A DNA stretch of 64,000 nucleotides from contig NZ_JALGRO010000009.1 in the NCBI RefSeq assembly GCF_022815645.1, positions 130,102 through 194,101 on the forward strand. Reading direction: 5' to 3'. The translations under genes and the position numbers were made by a program. The notes under the pieces are model-generated. The model had not been told where the DNA came from and did no database searches. It was given only the letters and a program-made list of their open reading frames with translations. Positions 16,901 to 23,601 of the stretch are shown here, piece after piece (position 1 is the stretch's first letter; the number at the start of each line of letters is the position of its first letter). This DNA comes from Curtobacterium sp. VKM Ac-2922 (lineage in GTDB: Bacteria; Actinomycetota; Actinomycetes; Actinomycetales; Microbacteriaceae).

Positions 16901-17373
16901 CCGTCATCCGCCAGGACCCCTCGGCGCCCCGGCGGTCCGGGACGAGCCAGCGCGACGCCGTGCTCGACGTCCGACGCCACATGGAGATCACGGCCGTGCG
17001 GTACGACACCGACGGCAACGACCTGGGCGTGTACTCGTCGCTCGGCGACAAGTCCGGCGGCGAGACGCAGGAGCTCGTGGCGTTCATCGTCGGTGCCGCG
17101 CTGCGGTACCAGCTCGGCGACGAGACCCGACCGCGACCCCGGTTCGCGCCGGTGTTCCTGGACGAGGCGTTCATCAAGGCGGACTCCGAGTTCGCCGGGC
17201 GTGCCGTCACGGCGTGGCTCCGGCTGGGTTTCCAGCTCGTCGTGAGTGCGCCGCTCGACAAGGTCACGGCGTTGGAGCCCTCGATGGAGCGTCTGCTGTC
17301 GATGCGGAAGCACCCCGACACGGGCCACTCGTCGATCACCGAGATCCGGCGCACGGAGCCCGTGCCGGCCTGA
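13993..17373 (+). CDS. jetC: Wadjet/Mks SMC-like ATPase JetC (MksB)
   Basis: This 1126-residue SMC-type ATPase has a Walker A at residues 51-59 (GASGTGKST), two long coiled-coil arms rich in Ala/Glu/Arg around a central hinge, an ABC signature near 1020 (KSGGETQ) and a Walker B at about 1055-1058 (FLDE). This is the JetC/MksB arrangement: in Wadjet it extrudes DNA loops on small circular DNA, and in chromosomal MksB it acts as a condensin. GTG 13993 overlaps the jetB stop. Length is normal for the family. The DUF3322/DUF2220 nuclease JetD, normally next, is replaced by 548 bases of non-coding palindromes, so the complex may lack cleavage or use a subunit encoded elsewhere. Confidence 0.88.
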   Translation: MSDHRLDTAGMPALFDTVAQWRAESMQVVNWGGFHGHRQVELSGTATLISGASGTGKSTLMDAYLAVMMPSDVPFNGASNDATTGRARSADQRNLLTYLRGKVDTRRDPESGALRDVNLRGDDSMTWGAVAVTFRNDDERRFTVLRAYVVPKRARGVGDIQMTMATVDDDFDLRRLEDFVPGRFSHLELTGRVPGLVIRDTYHELAYTLQTRLGIGDSGGGNRAMRLLARIQAGQHMPTVDSLYKSLVLETPATYEAADRALAHFSALDEAYEAMDTEERKVRILSPITELHLEIERSRSAAAALDGIATGSEVSPFAHWTATRKRALLDDEVDRNARSRTAARAEVEAASARHAAVEIELREAEGRLRDSGGNALAQLEDRIDRRTRERSTVERARGSFDERTAVLGTFTTESAFTAGQRASHEFLGTYADARAALDTRRDALTREEYPLLDRERSLRQERQSLEHRQGAMPLPMHEARVAMAQAAGIDPDDLPFVAELLDVLPGEERWRTAIESVLAPVARTLLVDQDRLDAFSAAIDAVRIPVRVLFEGVPSGPHLDIDGDPAMVSGKLAVKESPFSTWVRSRIESDRIDARCVASASDLGGGGRRVTEAGQLRDGKRGAHGDRRQANVIGFTNEARVVAVEAELSAIAADLATLEARRTDVAQDLTALDELRAAHQHLVDTTWQAIDLAGVDESLARLSTEREALLAADDGLRSLRASVARLRTSLDEAADRRAAARLTVQRLEERHAVLVDGQDAAAEILARFEDSPALTPDPQQEQLLAETFDEVGAPDGVDGFDDATKRLRRRLEERLSQALDGAASASNALTMTFQRYQDAWPDPNLGTGVASYPDYRAILDDIVATGLHARRSEWRRRLSQWSGEDLVPLAGAFDRAYASIEERLEPVNEILRDLPFGANRDRLKIVIRRVTREDVTQFRRELRALSASVDTELTDDVLETRFRRLRRFMAVIRQDPSAPRRSGTSQRDAVLDVRRHMEITAVRYDTDGNDLGVYSSLGDKSGGETQELVAFIVGAALRYQLGDETRPRPRFAPVFLDEAFIKADSEFAGRAVTAWLRLGFQLVVSAPLDKVTALEPSMERLLSMRKHPDTGHSSITEIRRTEPVPA

Positions 17374-17416
17374 CGCCGGGGTGGGAGTGTGGGTGCGCGG
17401 GCGCGTGGCGGGTGCG

Positions 17417-17536
17417 CGACCGGTCACGACACCCCGCTCACGTGCGCCGAGTGGTCACGTTCCGTCGGTGCGCGGCGCCCACACCGACGTTCTGCGACCA
17501 GCCGACGGGTGGCGCTCGGGGTGTCGTGACCAGTCG
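17417..17536. repeat. 120-nt palindromic element, copy A
   Basis: The outer arms (17417-17436 and 17517-17536) pair at 19 of 20 positions, with core GGTCACGACACCCCG. A smaller inverted repeat in the middle (GTCGGTG...CACCGAC) would form an apical stem. Copy C has the same length and nearly the same sequence. The whole element could fold as a long hairpin in RNA or a cruciform in DNA. Confidence 0.8.
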
Positions 17537-17570
17537 ACGGCGGTCTGGCGCGGGTGGGGCGCGACCACTG

Positions 17571-17616
17571 CCGGACGGGAGGGTCGTGGCCCGGCCGCCC
17601 CGAGCCTCCCGCCCGG
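17571..17616. terminator. Hairpin of the CGGACGGGAGGC family between palindromic elements
   Basis: Arms CCGGACGGGAGG and CCTCCCGCCCGG pair with one mismatch. It lies 200 bases after jetC and could end that transcript. Confidence 0.55.
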
Positions 17617-17639
17617 TGGCGGGCCCGGTCCGACGCGCG

Positions 17640-17695
17640 CGACTGGTCACGACACTCCGCTCACGTGCGCCAGGTGGTCGCGTTCCGTCGGGCCC
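17640..17695. repeat. Half copy (copy B) of the palindromic element
   Basis: This segment repeats the left half of copies A and C (CGACTGGTCACGACACTCCG and onward) but the right arm is missing; GC-rich unrelated sequence follows. Confidence 0.7.
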
Positions 17696-17724
17696 GGGCG
17701 CCGGCGGCCGCGTGCGCGTGCGCG

Positions 17725-17844
17725 CGACTGGTCACGACACTCCGCTCAGGTCCGCCGAGTGGTCACATCCCGTCGGTGGGCGGCGCCCACACCGACGTTC
17801 TGCGACCAGCCGACGGGTGGCGCTCGGGGTGTCGTGACCAGTCG
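17725..17844. repeat. 120-nt palindromic element, copy C
   Basis: The same length as copy A and nearly identical in its right half. Left arm CGACTGGTCACGACACTCCG and right arm CGGGGTGTCGTGACCAGTCG pair at 19 of 20 positions. The central GTCGGTG/CACCGAC stem is kept. No reading frame spans it convincingly. Confidence 0.8.
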
Positions 17845-17906
17845 ACTCGAGGAAGGGACGCGTGCTGTCGGTCGCTCGGCCCAGGGTCGTCGTCGGGCGT
17901 GCACGG

Positions 17907-17912
17907 TACGGT
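17907..17912 (+). promoter_or_regulatory. Probable -10 box upstream of the 108-residue hypothetical gene
   Basis: TACGGT lies six bases before an in-frame GTG (17919) and nine before ATG 17922, the spacing expected for a leaderless start. Confidence 0.4.
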
Positions 17913-17921
17913 ACGGGCGTG

Positions 17922-18248
17922 ATGTGGAACCGGAAGCGGCGACCCGACCCCGGCGCCGATCAGCCCCGCGGGGCGCTCGGGATCGGCGCCCTCGTGCGGA
18001 TCGTGTCGGTGTCGGACGGCGGCGAGGAGTGGGTCGAGTCCGACGGCAGCGCCGAGCCGATCGGCCTGATCGTGGCTCCCGGCGGCAACCAGATCGTCGG
18101 GTACCCCGGCGTCGGCGAGCCCCTGTCGTGGACCGTCGCGTTCGACGAGCCCGTGTACACGAAGGACGGCCGCGGCCCCTTCGAGCGCGCGACCGTCCTG
18201 AGTCGTCAACTGGTCCCGGTGGAACCCGAGCGGTCCGGGGCCGAGTAG
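17922..18248 (+). CDS. Hypothetical 108-residue soluble protein
   Basis: No domain was recognised. The N-terminus is basic (MWNRKRR), followed by a compact region with beta-strand character and many acidic residues, ending in SGAE. There is no signal peptide or membrane helix. ATG 17922 is used; GTG 17919 directly before it fits a leaderless transcript from the TACGGT box. Third-position GC is as high as in neighbouring genes, supporting a real gene. It follows the palindromic repeats and is not JetD, being far too short and lacking any nuclease-like motif. Confidence 0.6.
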   Translation: MWNRKRRPDPGADQPRGALGIGALVRIVSVSDGGEEWVESDGSAEPIGLIVAPGGNQIVGYPGVGEPLSWTVAFDEPVYTKDGRGPFERATVLSRQLVPVEPERSGAE

Positions 18249-18259
18249 GCCCGGGCCTA
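18246..18259. terminator. 14-nt palindrome holding both convergent stop codons
   Basis: TAGGCCCGGGCCTA is a perfect palindrome whose two ends are the TAG stops of the plus-strand 108-residue gene and the minus-strand 35-residue gene. It may act as a minimal bidirectional terminator. Confidence 0.4.
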
Positions 18260-18364
18260 GTAGTCCTCGGAGCCGCTCTTGGCCATGGCGCCCAGGGCCA
18301 TGCACGTGCCGACGCCACCCAGGACGCCGACTCCGATGATGATCGCTCCGACGAGTTCGAGCAT
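18257..18364 (-). CDS. 35-residue hydrophobic membrane peptide
   Basis: A 35-codon frame starts at ATG 18364 behind CAGGAGACAGACC, a good ribosome binding site. Residues 2-29 are hydrophobic and Gly-rich (LELVGAIIIGVGVLGGVGT), with one Cys, and the tail is short and acidic. It should be a single-pass membrane peptide. It is too short to assign to a family. It lies 56 bases downstream of the peptide transporter on the same strand and may be co-transcribed with it; a role as a small transporter subunit is only a guess. Confidence 0.55.
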   Translation of the reverse strand: MLELVGAIIIGVGVLGGVGTCMALGAMAKSGSEDY

Positions 18365-18420
18365 GGTCTGTCTCCTGTGGTCTCGGGGCCGACGTGGCGG
18401 TGTCAAGGCTACCGGAACGG

Positions 18421-19887
18421 CTACCGGATGCCGCGCATCAGACGCAGCACCGGCTTCGCGATGACCAGCAGCACGACCCCCACGACCACGGCGACCAGCC
18501 CGAGGACGGTGAAGTACGGCGCCTCGTGCTTCGGGTCGTAGTACTTCGACAGCACACCCGTGACGGCCGTGCCGAGCGACACCGACAGGAAGAACAGCGC
18601 GACCATCTGCGTCTGGAACTTCGGCGGTGCGAGCTTGGTGGCGACGGACTGCCCGATCGGCGACAGCAGCAGCTCGGCGATCGTGAACACGAGCAGGATC
18701 CCGACCAGCACCAGGACCGGCGTGCCGTTCCGCCCGGTGCCGACGAAGGGCAGGAACAGCAGGAACGCGATGCCCATGATGCCGGTGCCGAGCGCGAACT
18801 TGATCGGGGTGGACGGCTGACGGTCGCCGAGTCGGGTCCACAGCGCGGCGAAGACCCCGGACAGGATGATGATCATGATCGGGTTGATCGACTGCACCCA
18901 CGACACGGGCATCTCGAACGTGCCGATCGACCGGTCGAGCCGCTGGTCGGAGTAGATCGTCACGACGGTGAACTGCTGCTGGTAGAGCGACCAGAACACG
19001 GCACTGCCGATGAAGAGCGGGATGAACGCGAGCACGCGGGAGCGCTCGTCACGGGTGATGCCGCTGGTCAGGATGACGACGAAGTACCCGATCGTGGCGA
19101 CGACGACGATCGCGACGACGACCGTGGGCAGGTTGCCGACGTTGAGCAGACCGGTCAGCACCGCCGTCACGATGACGGCCAGACCGATCACGACGCCGAT
19201 CGCGACGACCGGGTAGCGGCGACGGTCGAGCGGGTTGGCCACGTGGTGCACGGCGTCGGGGAGGTTGCGGCGGCGGATGCCGTACTGCACCAGGCCCGCG
19301 GCCATGCCGACCGCGGCGAGACCGAACCCGAAGTGGAAGCCGAGCGAGCTCTGCAGCAGCCCGGTCAGGATCGGGCCGAAGAAGGCGCCGATGTTCACGC
19401 CCAGGTAGTACAGCGAGAACCCGGCGTCACGGCGGGGGTCGTCCTTCGTGTACAGGCTGCCGACGATCGTGGTGGCCGTCGCCTTGAGGCCACCCGACCC
19501 GACCGCGATGAGCACCAGGCCGACCCCGACCCCGGCGACACCGGGGATGAGCGCCAGGGCGATGTGTCCGGCCATCACGACGATCGCGCTGCCGAACAGG
19601 GTCCGGTCCGCACCGATCAGCCGGTCCGCGATCCAGGCGCCCAGGATGGTGAACAGGTACACGGCACCGCCGTAGGCCCCCATGATGCCGGCCGCCACCG
19701 TGCGGTCGATGCCGAGACCGCCCTCGGAGACCGTGTAGTACATGTACAGCAGGACGATGCCCTGCATGCCGTAGAACGAGAACCGCTCCCACAGCTCGAC
19801 GGCGAACGGTGTGGACAGCTCGAAGGGCTGGCCGAAGAAGGTCCGTTCGCGCTTCGTGGGCGGCTCGGACGCGGTGGTACGTGACAT
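18421..19887 (-). CDS. POT/PTR-family proton-dependent oligopeptide transporter
   Basis: This 488-residue protein has about 12-14 membrane helices of the major facilitator fold. It carries POT signatures: ELWERFSFYG near residue 30 (the ExxER-type motif), YYLGVNIGAFFGP near 148, and GGLKATATTIVGSLY near 120. It would import di- and tripeptides with protons. ATG 19887 gives the usual family start; the frame is open to 20061 but the extra residues are Arg-rich and lack family similarity. It is divergent from the acyl-CoA oxidase-like gene, with 194 bases between them. Confidence 0.9.
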   Translation of the reverse strand: MSRTTASEPPTKRERTFFGQPFELSTPFAVELWERFSFYGMQGIVLLYMYYTVSEGGLGIDRTVAAGIMGAYGGAVYLFTILGAWIADRLIGADRTLFGSAIVVMAGHIALALIPGVAGVGVGLVLIAVGSGGLKATATTIVGSLYTKDDPRRDAGFSLYYLGVNIGAFFGPILTGLLQSSLGFHFGFGLAAVGMAAGLVQYGIRRRNLPDAVHHVANPLDRRRYPVVAIGVVIGLAVIVTAVLTGLLNVGNLPTVVVAIVVVATIGYFVVILTSGITRDERSRVLAFIPLFIGSAVFWSLYQQQFTVVTIYSDQRLDRSIGTFEMPVSWVQSINPIMIIILSGVFAALWTRLGDRQPSTPIKFALGTGIMGIAFLLFLPFVGTGRNGTPVLVLVGILLVFTIAELLLSPIGQSVATKLAPPKFQTQMVALFFLSVSLGTAVTGVLSKYYDPKHEAPYFTVLGLVAVVVGVVLLVIAKPVLRLMRGIR

Positions 19888-20081
19888 GCGGTCCAGTGTG
19901 CCCGCCGAGCCGTGGTCGCGCCCACTCGCTGAGGGACGCTCAACGATGGGCTTGGAGGGTTCCCACGAGTCTCCCGCGGACGTGACCGCCGCGCGTTGTC
20001 GGCGAGACACCGCTCGCATGCGGTGCTCGGACACCGCGCCTAGCGTTGGCAGGAGCAACACCGCTGTTCAGGAGGACACCC

Positions 20082-22208
20082 ATGGTCGACACCGCACCCA
20101 CCACCCGTCCGACGCACGCGACGACGGCCGCCGGCGCACCGGCCGCTGGCGCACCCAAGGCCGACGCTGCGGGCGACCCGGCAGCCGGCACCCCGGTCGC
20201 CGGCACGGACACCGACCTGCACATCGACGTCGACCTGCTCGCCGAACACCTGCTCGGCCGCTGGGCCGAGGACCGTCGCATCTCGCGCAAGCTCGTGCTC
20301 GACCCCGCGCTGCACAAGGTCGAGGGCCTCACCAACGCCGACCACCGCGCACGCGCCTTCGACCAGCTCCGGATCCTGCAGGAGGCCGGAGCGATCCAGC
20401 GTCCGTACCCGCCGGAGTTCGGCGGCCACGACAACCACGGCGGCAACCTGGCCGCGTTCGAGGAACTGACCACCGCCGACCCGTCGCTGCAGATCAAGGC
20501 CGGCGTGCAGTGGGGCCTGTTCGGCTCGGCCGTCCACCACCTGGGCACCGAGCGCAACCACCGCGAGTTCCTGCCCGGCATCATCGACTTCGACGTCCCC
20601 GGCTGCTTCGCGATGACCGAGACCGGCCACGGCTCGGACGTGCAGAGCATCGCCACGAGCGCGACCTACGACCCGGACACGCAGGAGTTCGTCGTGCACA
20701 CGCCGTTCCGCGGCGCGTGGAAGGACTACATCGGCAACGCGGCCCTGCACGGCAAGGCGGCCGTCGTGTTCGCCAAGCTCGTCACCCGCGGCGTCGACCA
20801 CGGCGTGCACGCGTTCTACGTCCCGCTGCGCGACGACGACGGGGCGTTCCTGCCCGGTGTCGGCGGCGAGGACGACGGCGTCAAGGGCGGCCTGAACGGC
20901 ATCGACAACGGTCGGCTGCACTTCGACCACGTCCGGGTCCCCCGCACGAACCTGCTCAACCGCTACGGCGACGTCGCCGAGGACGGCACCTACTCGTCGC
21001 CGATCGACTCCCCCGGACGCCGGTTCTTCACCATGCTCGGCACGCTCGTGCAGGGCCGGGTGTCGCTCGACGGCGCCGCGGTCGTTGCCCAGAAGATCGG
21101 GCTGCAGATCGCGCTGACGTACGCCATGCAGCGCCGGCAGTTCCCGACCGACGGCGGCGACGAGGGCGTCCTGCTCGACTACGGCCGGCACCAGCGGCGA
21201 CTGATCCCGCGTCTGGCGACCGTGTTCGCGCAGTCGTTCGCCCACGAGCAGCTGCTCCGCACCTTCGACGACGTGTTCAGCGGCCGGCTCGACACCCCCG
21301 AGCGCCGCGAGGACCTGGAGACCCAGGCCGCAGCGTTCAAGTCGATGTCGACCTGGTACGCGCTCGACACCCTGCAGGAGTGCCGCGAGGCCTGCGGCGG
21401 CGCCGGCTTCCTGGCCGAGAACCGCCTGACCAGCCTGCGCGCCGACCTGGACGTCTACGTGACGTTCGAGGGCGACAACACCGTGCTGCTGCAGCTCGTC
21501 GGCAAGCGGCTGCTGACCGACTTCCGGAAGCGCGCTCCGCGGGACGCCACGTCGACGGCGAAGTTCGTCGCGGCGCAGGTGGGGGCGAAGCTCGCCGACG
21601 CGTCGGGCATCCGCCGACTCGGGCAGGCCGCGAAGGACCGCGGCTCACTCGCCGCCAGCGTGGCCGACCTGCGCGACCCGTCGGTGCAGCGCGAGCTGCT
21701 GGCCGGTCGCGTCGACTCGATGGTGACCGAGATCGGGATGCGTCTGGCGACGGCGGGCAAGGACCGCGCTCGGGCCGCGAAGCTGCTGAACCGCTCGCAG
21801 CACGAGCTCATCGAGGCCGCGAAGGCCCACGCCGAGCTCATGCAGTGGGACGCGTTCACCGCGGCGATCGACGAGGTCGCGCCTGGCGACACCCGCCGCG
21901 TGCTCGTCTGGTTGCGCGACCTGTTCGCGCTCGGCCTGCTCGAGTCGCACCTGGAGTGGTACCTGGTGCACGGGCGCCTGTCGGCGCAGCGTGCCCGCGC
22001 GGTGTCGGCGTACATGGACCGGCTCATCGCCCGCCTGCGCCCGCTGGTGCCGCAGCTGCTCGACACCTTCGGCTACGAGCCCGGACACGTCCGCGCACCG
22101 ATCGCCCTCGGTGAGGAGCAGGCCCGGCAGGACGAGGCACACGCCTGGTTCGCTGCCGAGCGGGCCGCCGGACGCCTGCCCGAGCAGGAGAAGAAGCCCC
22201 GCGCGTAG
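20082..22208 (+). CDS. Acyl-CoA oxidase/dehydrogenase-family enzyme
   Basis: This 708-residue flavoenzyme matches acyl-CoA oxidases more than short dehydrogenases, by length and by FAMTETGHGSDVQSIATSA near residue 180 and CREACGGAGFLAENR near 430. FEGDN (about 463) carries the region of the usual catalytic Glu. It would oxidise acyl-CoA at the alpha-beta bond in fatty acid degradation, passing electrons to oxygen or an electron carrier. A Pro/Ala-rich N-terminal stretch (about 1-45) precedes the fold. ATG 20082 follows CAGGAGGACACCC, a near-perfect ribosome binding site. A hairpin separates it from csrA. Confidence 0.88.
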   Translation: MVDTAPTTRPTHATTAAGAPAAGAPKADAAGDPAAGTPVAGTDTDLHIDVDLLAEHLLGRWAEDRRISRKLVLDPALHKVEGLTNADHRARAFDQLRILQEAGAIQRPYPPEFGGHDNHGGNLAAFEELTTADPSLQIKAGVQWGLFGSAVHHLGTERNHREFLPGIIDFDVPGCFAMTETGHGSDVQSIATSATYDPDTQEFVVHTPFRGAWKDYIGNAALHGKAAVVFAKLVTRGVDHGVHAFYVPLRDDDGAFLPGVGGEDDGVKGGLNGIDNGRLHFDHVRVPRTNLLNRYGDVAEDGTYSSPIDSPGRRFFTMLGTLVQGRVSLDGAAVVAQKIGLQIALTYAMQRRQFPTDGGDEGVLLDYGRHQRRLIPRLATVFAQSFAHEQLLRTFDDVFSGRLDTPERREDLETQAAAFKSMSTWYALDTLQECREACGGAGFLAENRLTSLRADLDVYVTFEGDNTVLLQLVGKRLLTDFRKRAPRDATSTAKFVAAQVGAKLADASGIRRLGQAAKDRGSLAASVADLRDPSVQRELLAGRVDSMVTEIGMRLATAGKDRARAAKLLNRSQHELIEAAKAHAELMQWDAFTAAIDEVAPGDTRRVLVWLRDLFALGLLESHLEWYLVHGRLSAQRARAVSAYMDRLIARLRPLVPQLLDTFGYEPGHVRAPIALGEEQARQDEAHAWFAAERAAGRLPEQEKKPRA

Positions 22209-22237
22209 CACCGCGGCGGCATCGCACCCCGACGCAC

Positions 22238-22269
22238 ACATCGCGCCCCGGTCCTCCGGGGCGCGATGT
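22238..22269. terminator. Bidirectional hairpin between acyl-CoA oxidase and csrA
   Basis: ACATCGCGCCCC and GGGGCGCGATGT pair perfectly across an eight-base loop, nested in a second imperfect inverted repeat (GCATCGCACCCC/GGGGTGCGACGC). It lies between two convergent stops. Confidence 0.85.
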
Positions 22270-22289
22270 CCGTCAGGGGGTGCGACGCG

Positions 22290-22556
22290 TCAGTGGTCCT
22301 CTGACGCCGACGACGAAGTCCCCACCGAACCACCCAGCGCGGCACGCAGACGCGCCTCGGCGTCGACGTCAGCGGCCTGCGCTGCCTCGACGTTGGCCTC
22401 GGTCACGGCACGGACGACCTCTTCGCGCTGGATCTTCACGCCGCGGGGTGCGTCGATGCCGATGCGCACGCCGTCCCCCCGGGAGTCGAGCACCGTGATG
22501 ACGATGTCGTCACCGATGAGGATCCGCTCGCCGACCTTCCGCGTGAGTACCAGCAC
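22290..22556 (-). CDS. csrA: Carbon storage regulator CsrA
   Basis: This 88-residue RNA-binding protein begins MLVLTRKVGERILIGDDIVI and keeps the CsrA core through about residue 60, with RREEV-type residues that contact GGA in mRNA leaders. The C-terminal 28 residues are an Ala/Ser-rich extension. CsrA typically represses translation of flagellin and other mRNAs and is often paired with FliW; fliW is not seen here. The start GTG 22556 lies six bases after a TAGGCT box, so the mRNA may be leaderless. It ends the flagellar gene group, 46 bases after the FlhF-like stop. Confidence 0.93.
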   Translation of the reverse strand: MLVLTRKVGERILIGDDIVITVLDSRGDGVRIGIDAPRGVKIQREEVVRAVTEANVEAAQAADVDAEARLRAALGGSVGTSSSASEDH

Positions 22557-22562
22557 CCGCTC

Positions 22563-22568
22563 AGCCTA
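22563..22568 (-). promoter_or_regulatory. Probable -10 box for csrA
   Basis: On the minus strand TAGGCT ends six bases before the GTG start of csrA. A transcript beginning at or next to the GTG would have no leader and no Shine-Dalgarno for CsrA to occlude. Confidence 0.45.
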
Positions 22569-22602
22569 ACCACCGCGGGGCACCGATCGCCGCAACGGCA
22601 CG

Positions 22603-23601
22603 TCAGAGCACGTGCACCGGCAGCCCGAGCGCGTGCACGGTGTCGGGCGTCGCGGTCTCCGACGTCCCGATCGCCACGATGCCCGCGACGTCGACCGCCG
22701 ACACGACGGCCGTCACCATCGCCAGGCTGTCCTCGTGCTTGCGTCCCGCGTCGACGACCACCCACACCTGGTCCGGCACGAGTCCGGCCAGCGCGGCGCG
22801 GTCGTCCCACCCGGCGAACCCGAGCAGGGCGTGGCCCTCGCGGACCCCCTCGGCGCGCGCGAGGATCCCGGCGCGGCGGTCCTGGGCATCGGTGCCGCGC
22901 AGTCCGTGACGCGCGGCGAACGCCCCCGCGGCCGCATCGACGTCGCGCATCCGCCCGACCAGCAGCACGAGGTCGCCGTCGGCCGACAGGACGGCCGGCA
23001 CCGGCGCCCGCACCGCGGCCGGCGCGGGACGCGGCACGAGTGCGATGACGTCGGCGAGCGTGGACGCGCCTCCAGGCCGGTTGGACGGCAGACCCGACGA
23101 CGCACCGGCCGGCGGACCGGCCAGCGGACCGGACGGCACACCGGACGGGAGGCCCGGCTCGCCACCCACGGGCGATCCCACGTCCGACAGATCGGACGCA
23201 CCAGGCGCGTCCAGGGCGACCAGCGCGGGCGCCGGTGTCGGCGCGATCCCGTCGGCGACGAAGCCGTCGAGCACCGACGCGAACGCGTCGGCGCGCGCCG
23301 TCGACGTGCCGTCGGCCACCGCGATGCGCGCCTCGGTCTCCTCGGCGTCGGCCAGCAGCGCCGCGATGCCGATGCGCTGCACCGGGCCGTCGGCGATCGC
23401 GACCCGCGCGACCGGCGGGTCGGACGGCGCGGGCACCTCGACGGTGGCCTCGACGTGGGCCTTGCGGAACAGGCCGCCGATGCCGCCGGTGGTGACCCGC
23501 TCAGCACTGACGATGCGGGCGCCCGGCCCGAACTCGGCGCGGACGGCCTGGCGGACGCCCTCGAGCGTCGCGGCGCTACGCTGCAATCGGGTCGGCGGCA
23601 C
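22603..23601 (-). CDS. FlhF-like protein with degenerate G domain
   Basis: The 332-residue product starts at GTG 23601, 26 bases inside the end of flhA, with GGGAG seven bases upstream. Its N-terminal 60 residues resemble the start of FlhF (LEGVRQAVRAEFGPGARIVSAERV, then GGIGGLFRKAHVEATVEV). The C-terminal part keeps a DAGRK-like G3 position and a terminal GLPVHVL, but no P-loop GKTT and no clear TKLD motif were found, so GTP hydrolysis looks lost. FlhF proper places flagella at the pole. A Pro/Gly/Ser linker in the middle carries a PGLPSG peptide encoded by a hairpin-family arm. It follows flhA in the flagellar operon, the normal position of flhF. Confidence 0.6.
   Translation of the reverse strand: MPPTRLQRSAATLEGVRQAVRAEFGPGARIVSAERVTTGGIGGLFRKAHVEATVEVPAPSDPPVARVAIADGPVQRIGIAALLADAEETEARIAVADGTSTARADAFASVLDGFVADGIAPTPAPALVALDAPGASDLSDVGSPVGGEPGLPSGVPSGPLAGPPAGASSGLPSNRPGGASTLADVIALVPRPAPAAVRAPVPAVLSADGDLVLLVGRMRDVDAAAGAFAARHGLRGTDAQDRRAGILARAEGVREGHALLGFAGWDDRAALAGLVPDQVWVVVDAGRKHEDSLAMVTAVVSAVDVAGIVAIGTSETATPDTVHALGLPVHVL
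23143..23160. repeat. Single arm of the hairpin family inside the FlhF-like gene
   Basis: On the minus strand the arm GCCGGGCCTCCCGTCC is read as Pro-Gly-Leu-Pro-Ser in the linker of the FlhF-like protein. No opposing arm is present. Confidence 0.5.

Noticed and set aside
17417..17844. CRISPR array in the palindromic region
   Set aside because: There are only two full units, 120 nt long, with a hairpin and half copy between them; no regular spacers and no cas genes.
17374..18248. A remnant of jetD after jetC
   Set aside because: No frame resembles a DUF3322/DUF2220 protein; the gap is largely palindromes and the 108-residue protein shows no nuclease-like motif.
17246..18541. 431-codon plus-strand frame across the palindromic repeats
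   Set aside because: It is Arg-rich, repeats itself with the palindromes and conflicts with jetC and the 108-residue gene.
19888..20061. N-terminal extension of the peptide transporter
   Set aside because: It is Arg-rich and lacks similarity; the family start is ATG 19887.
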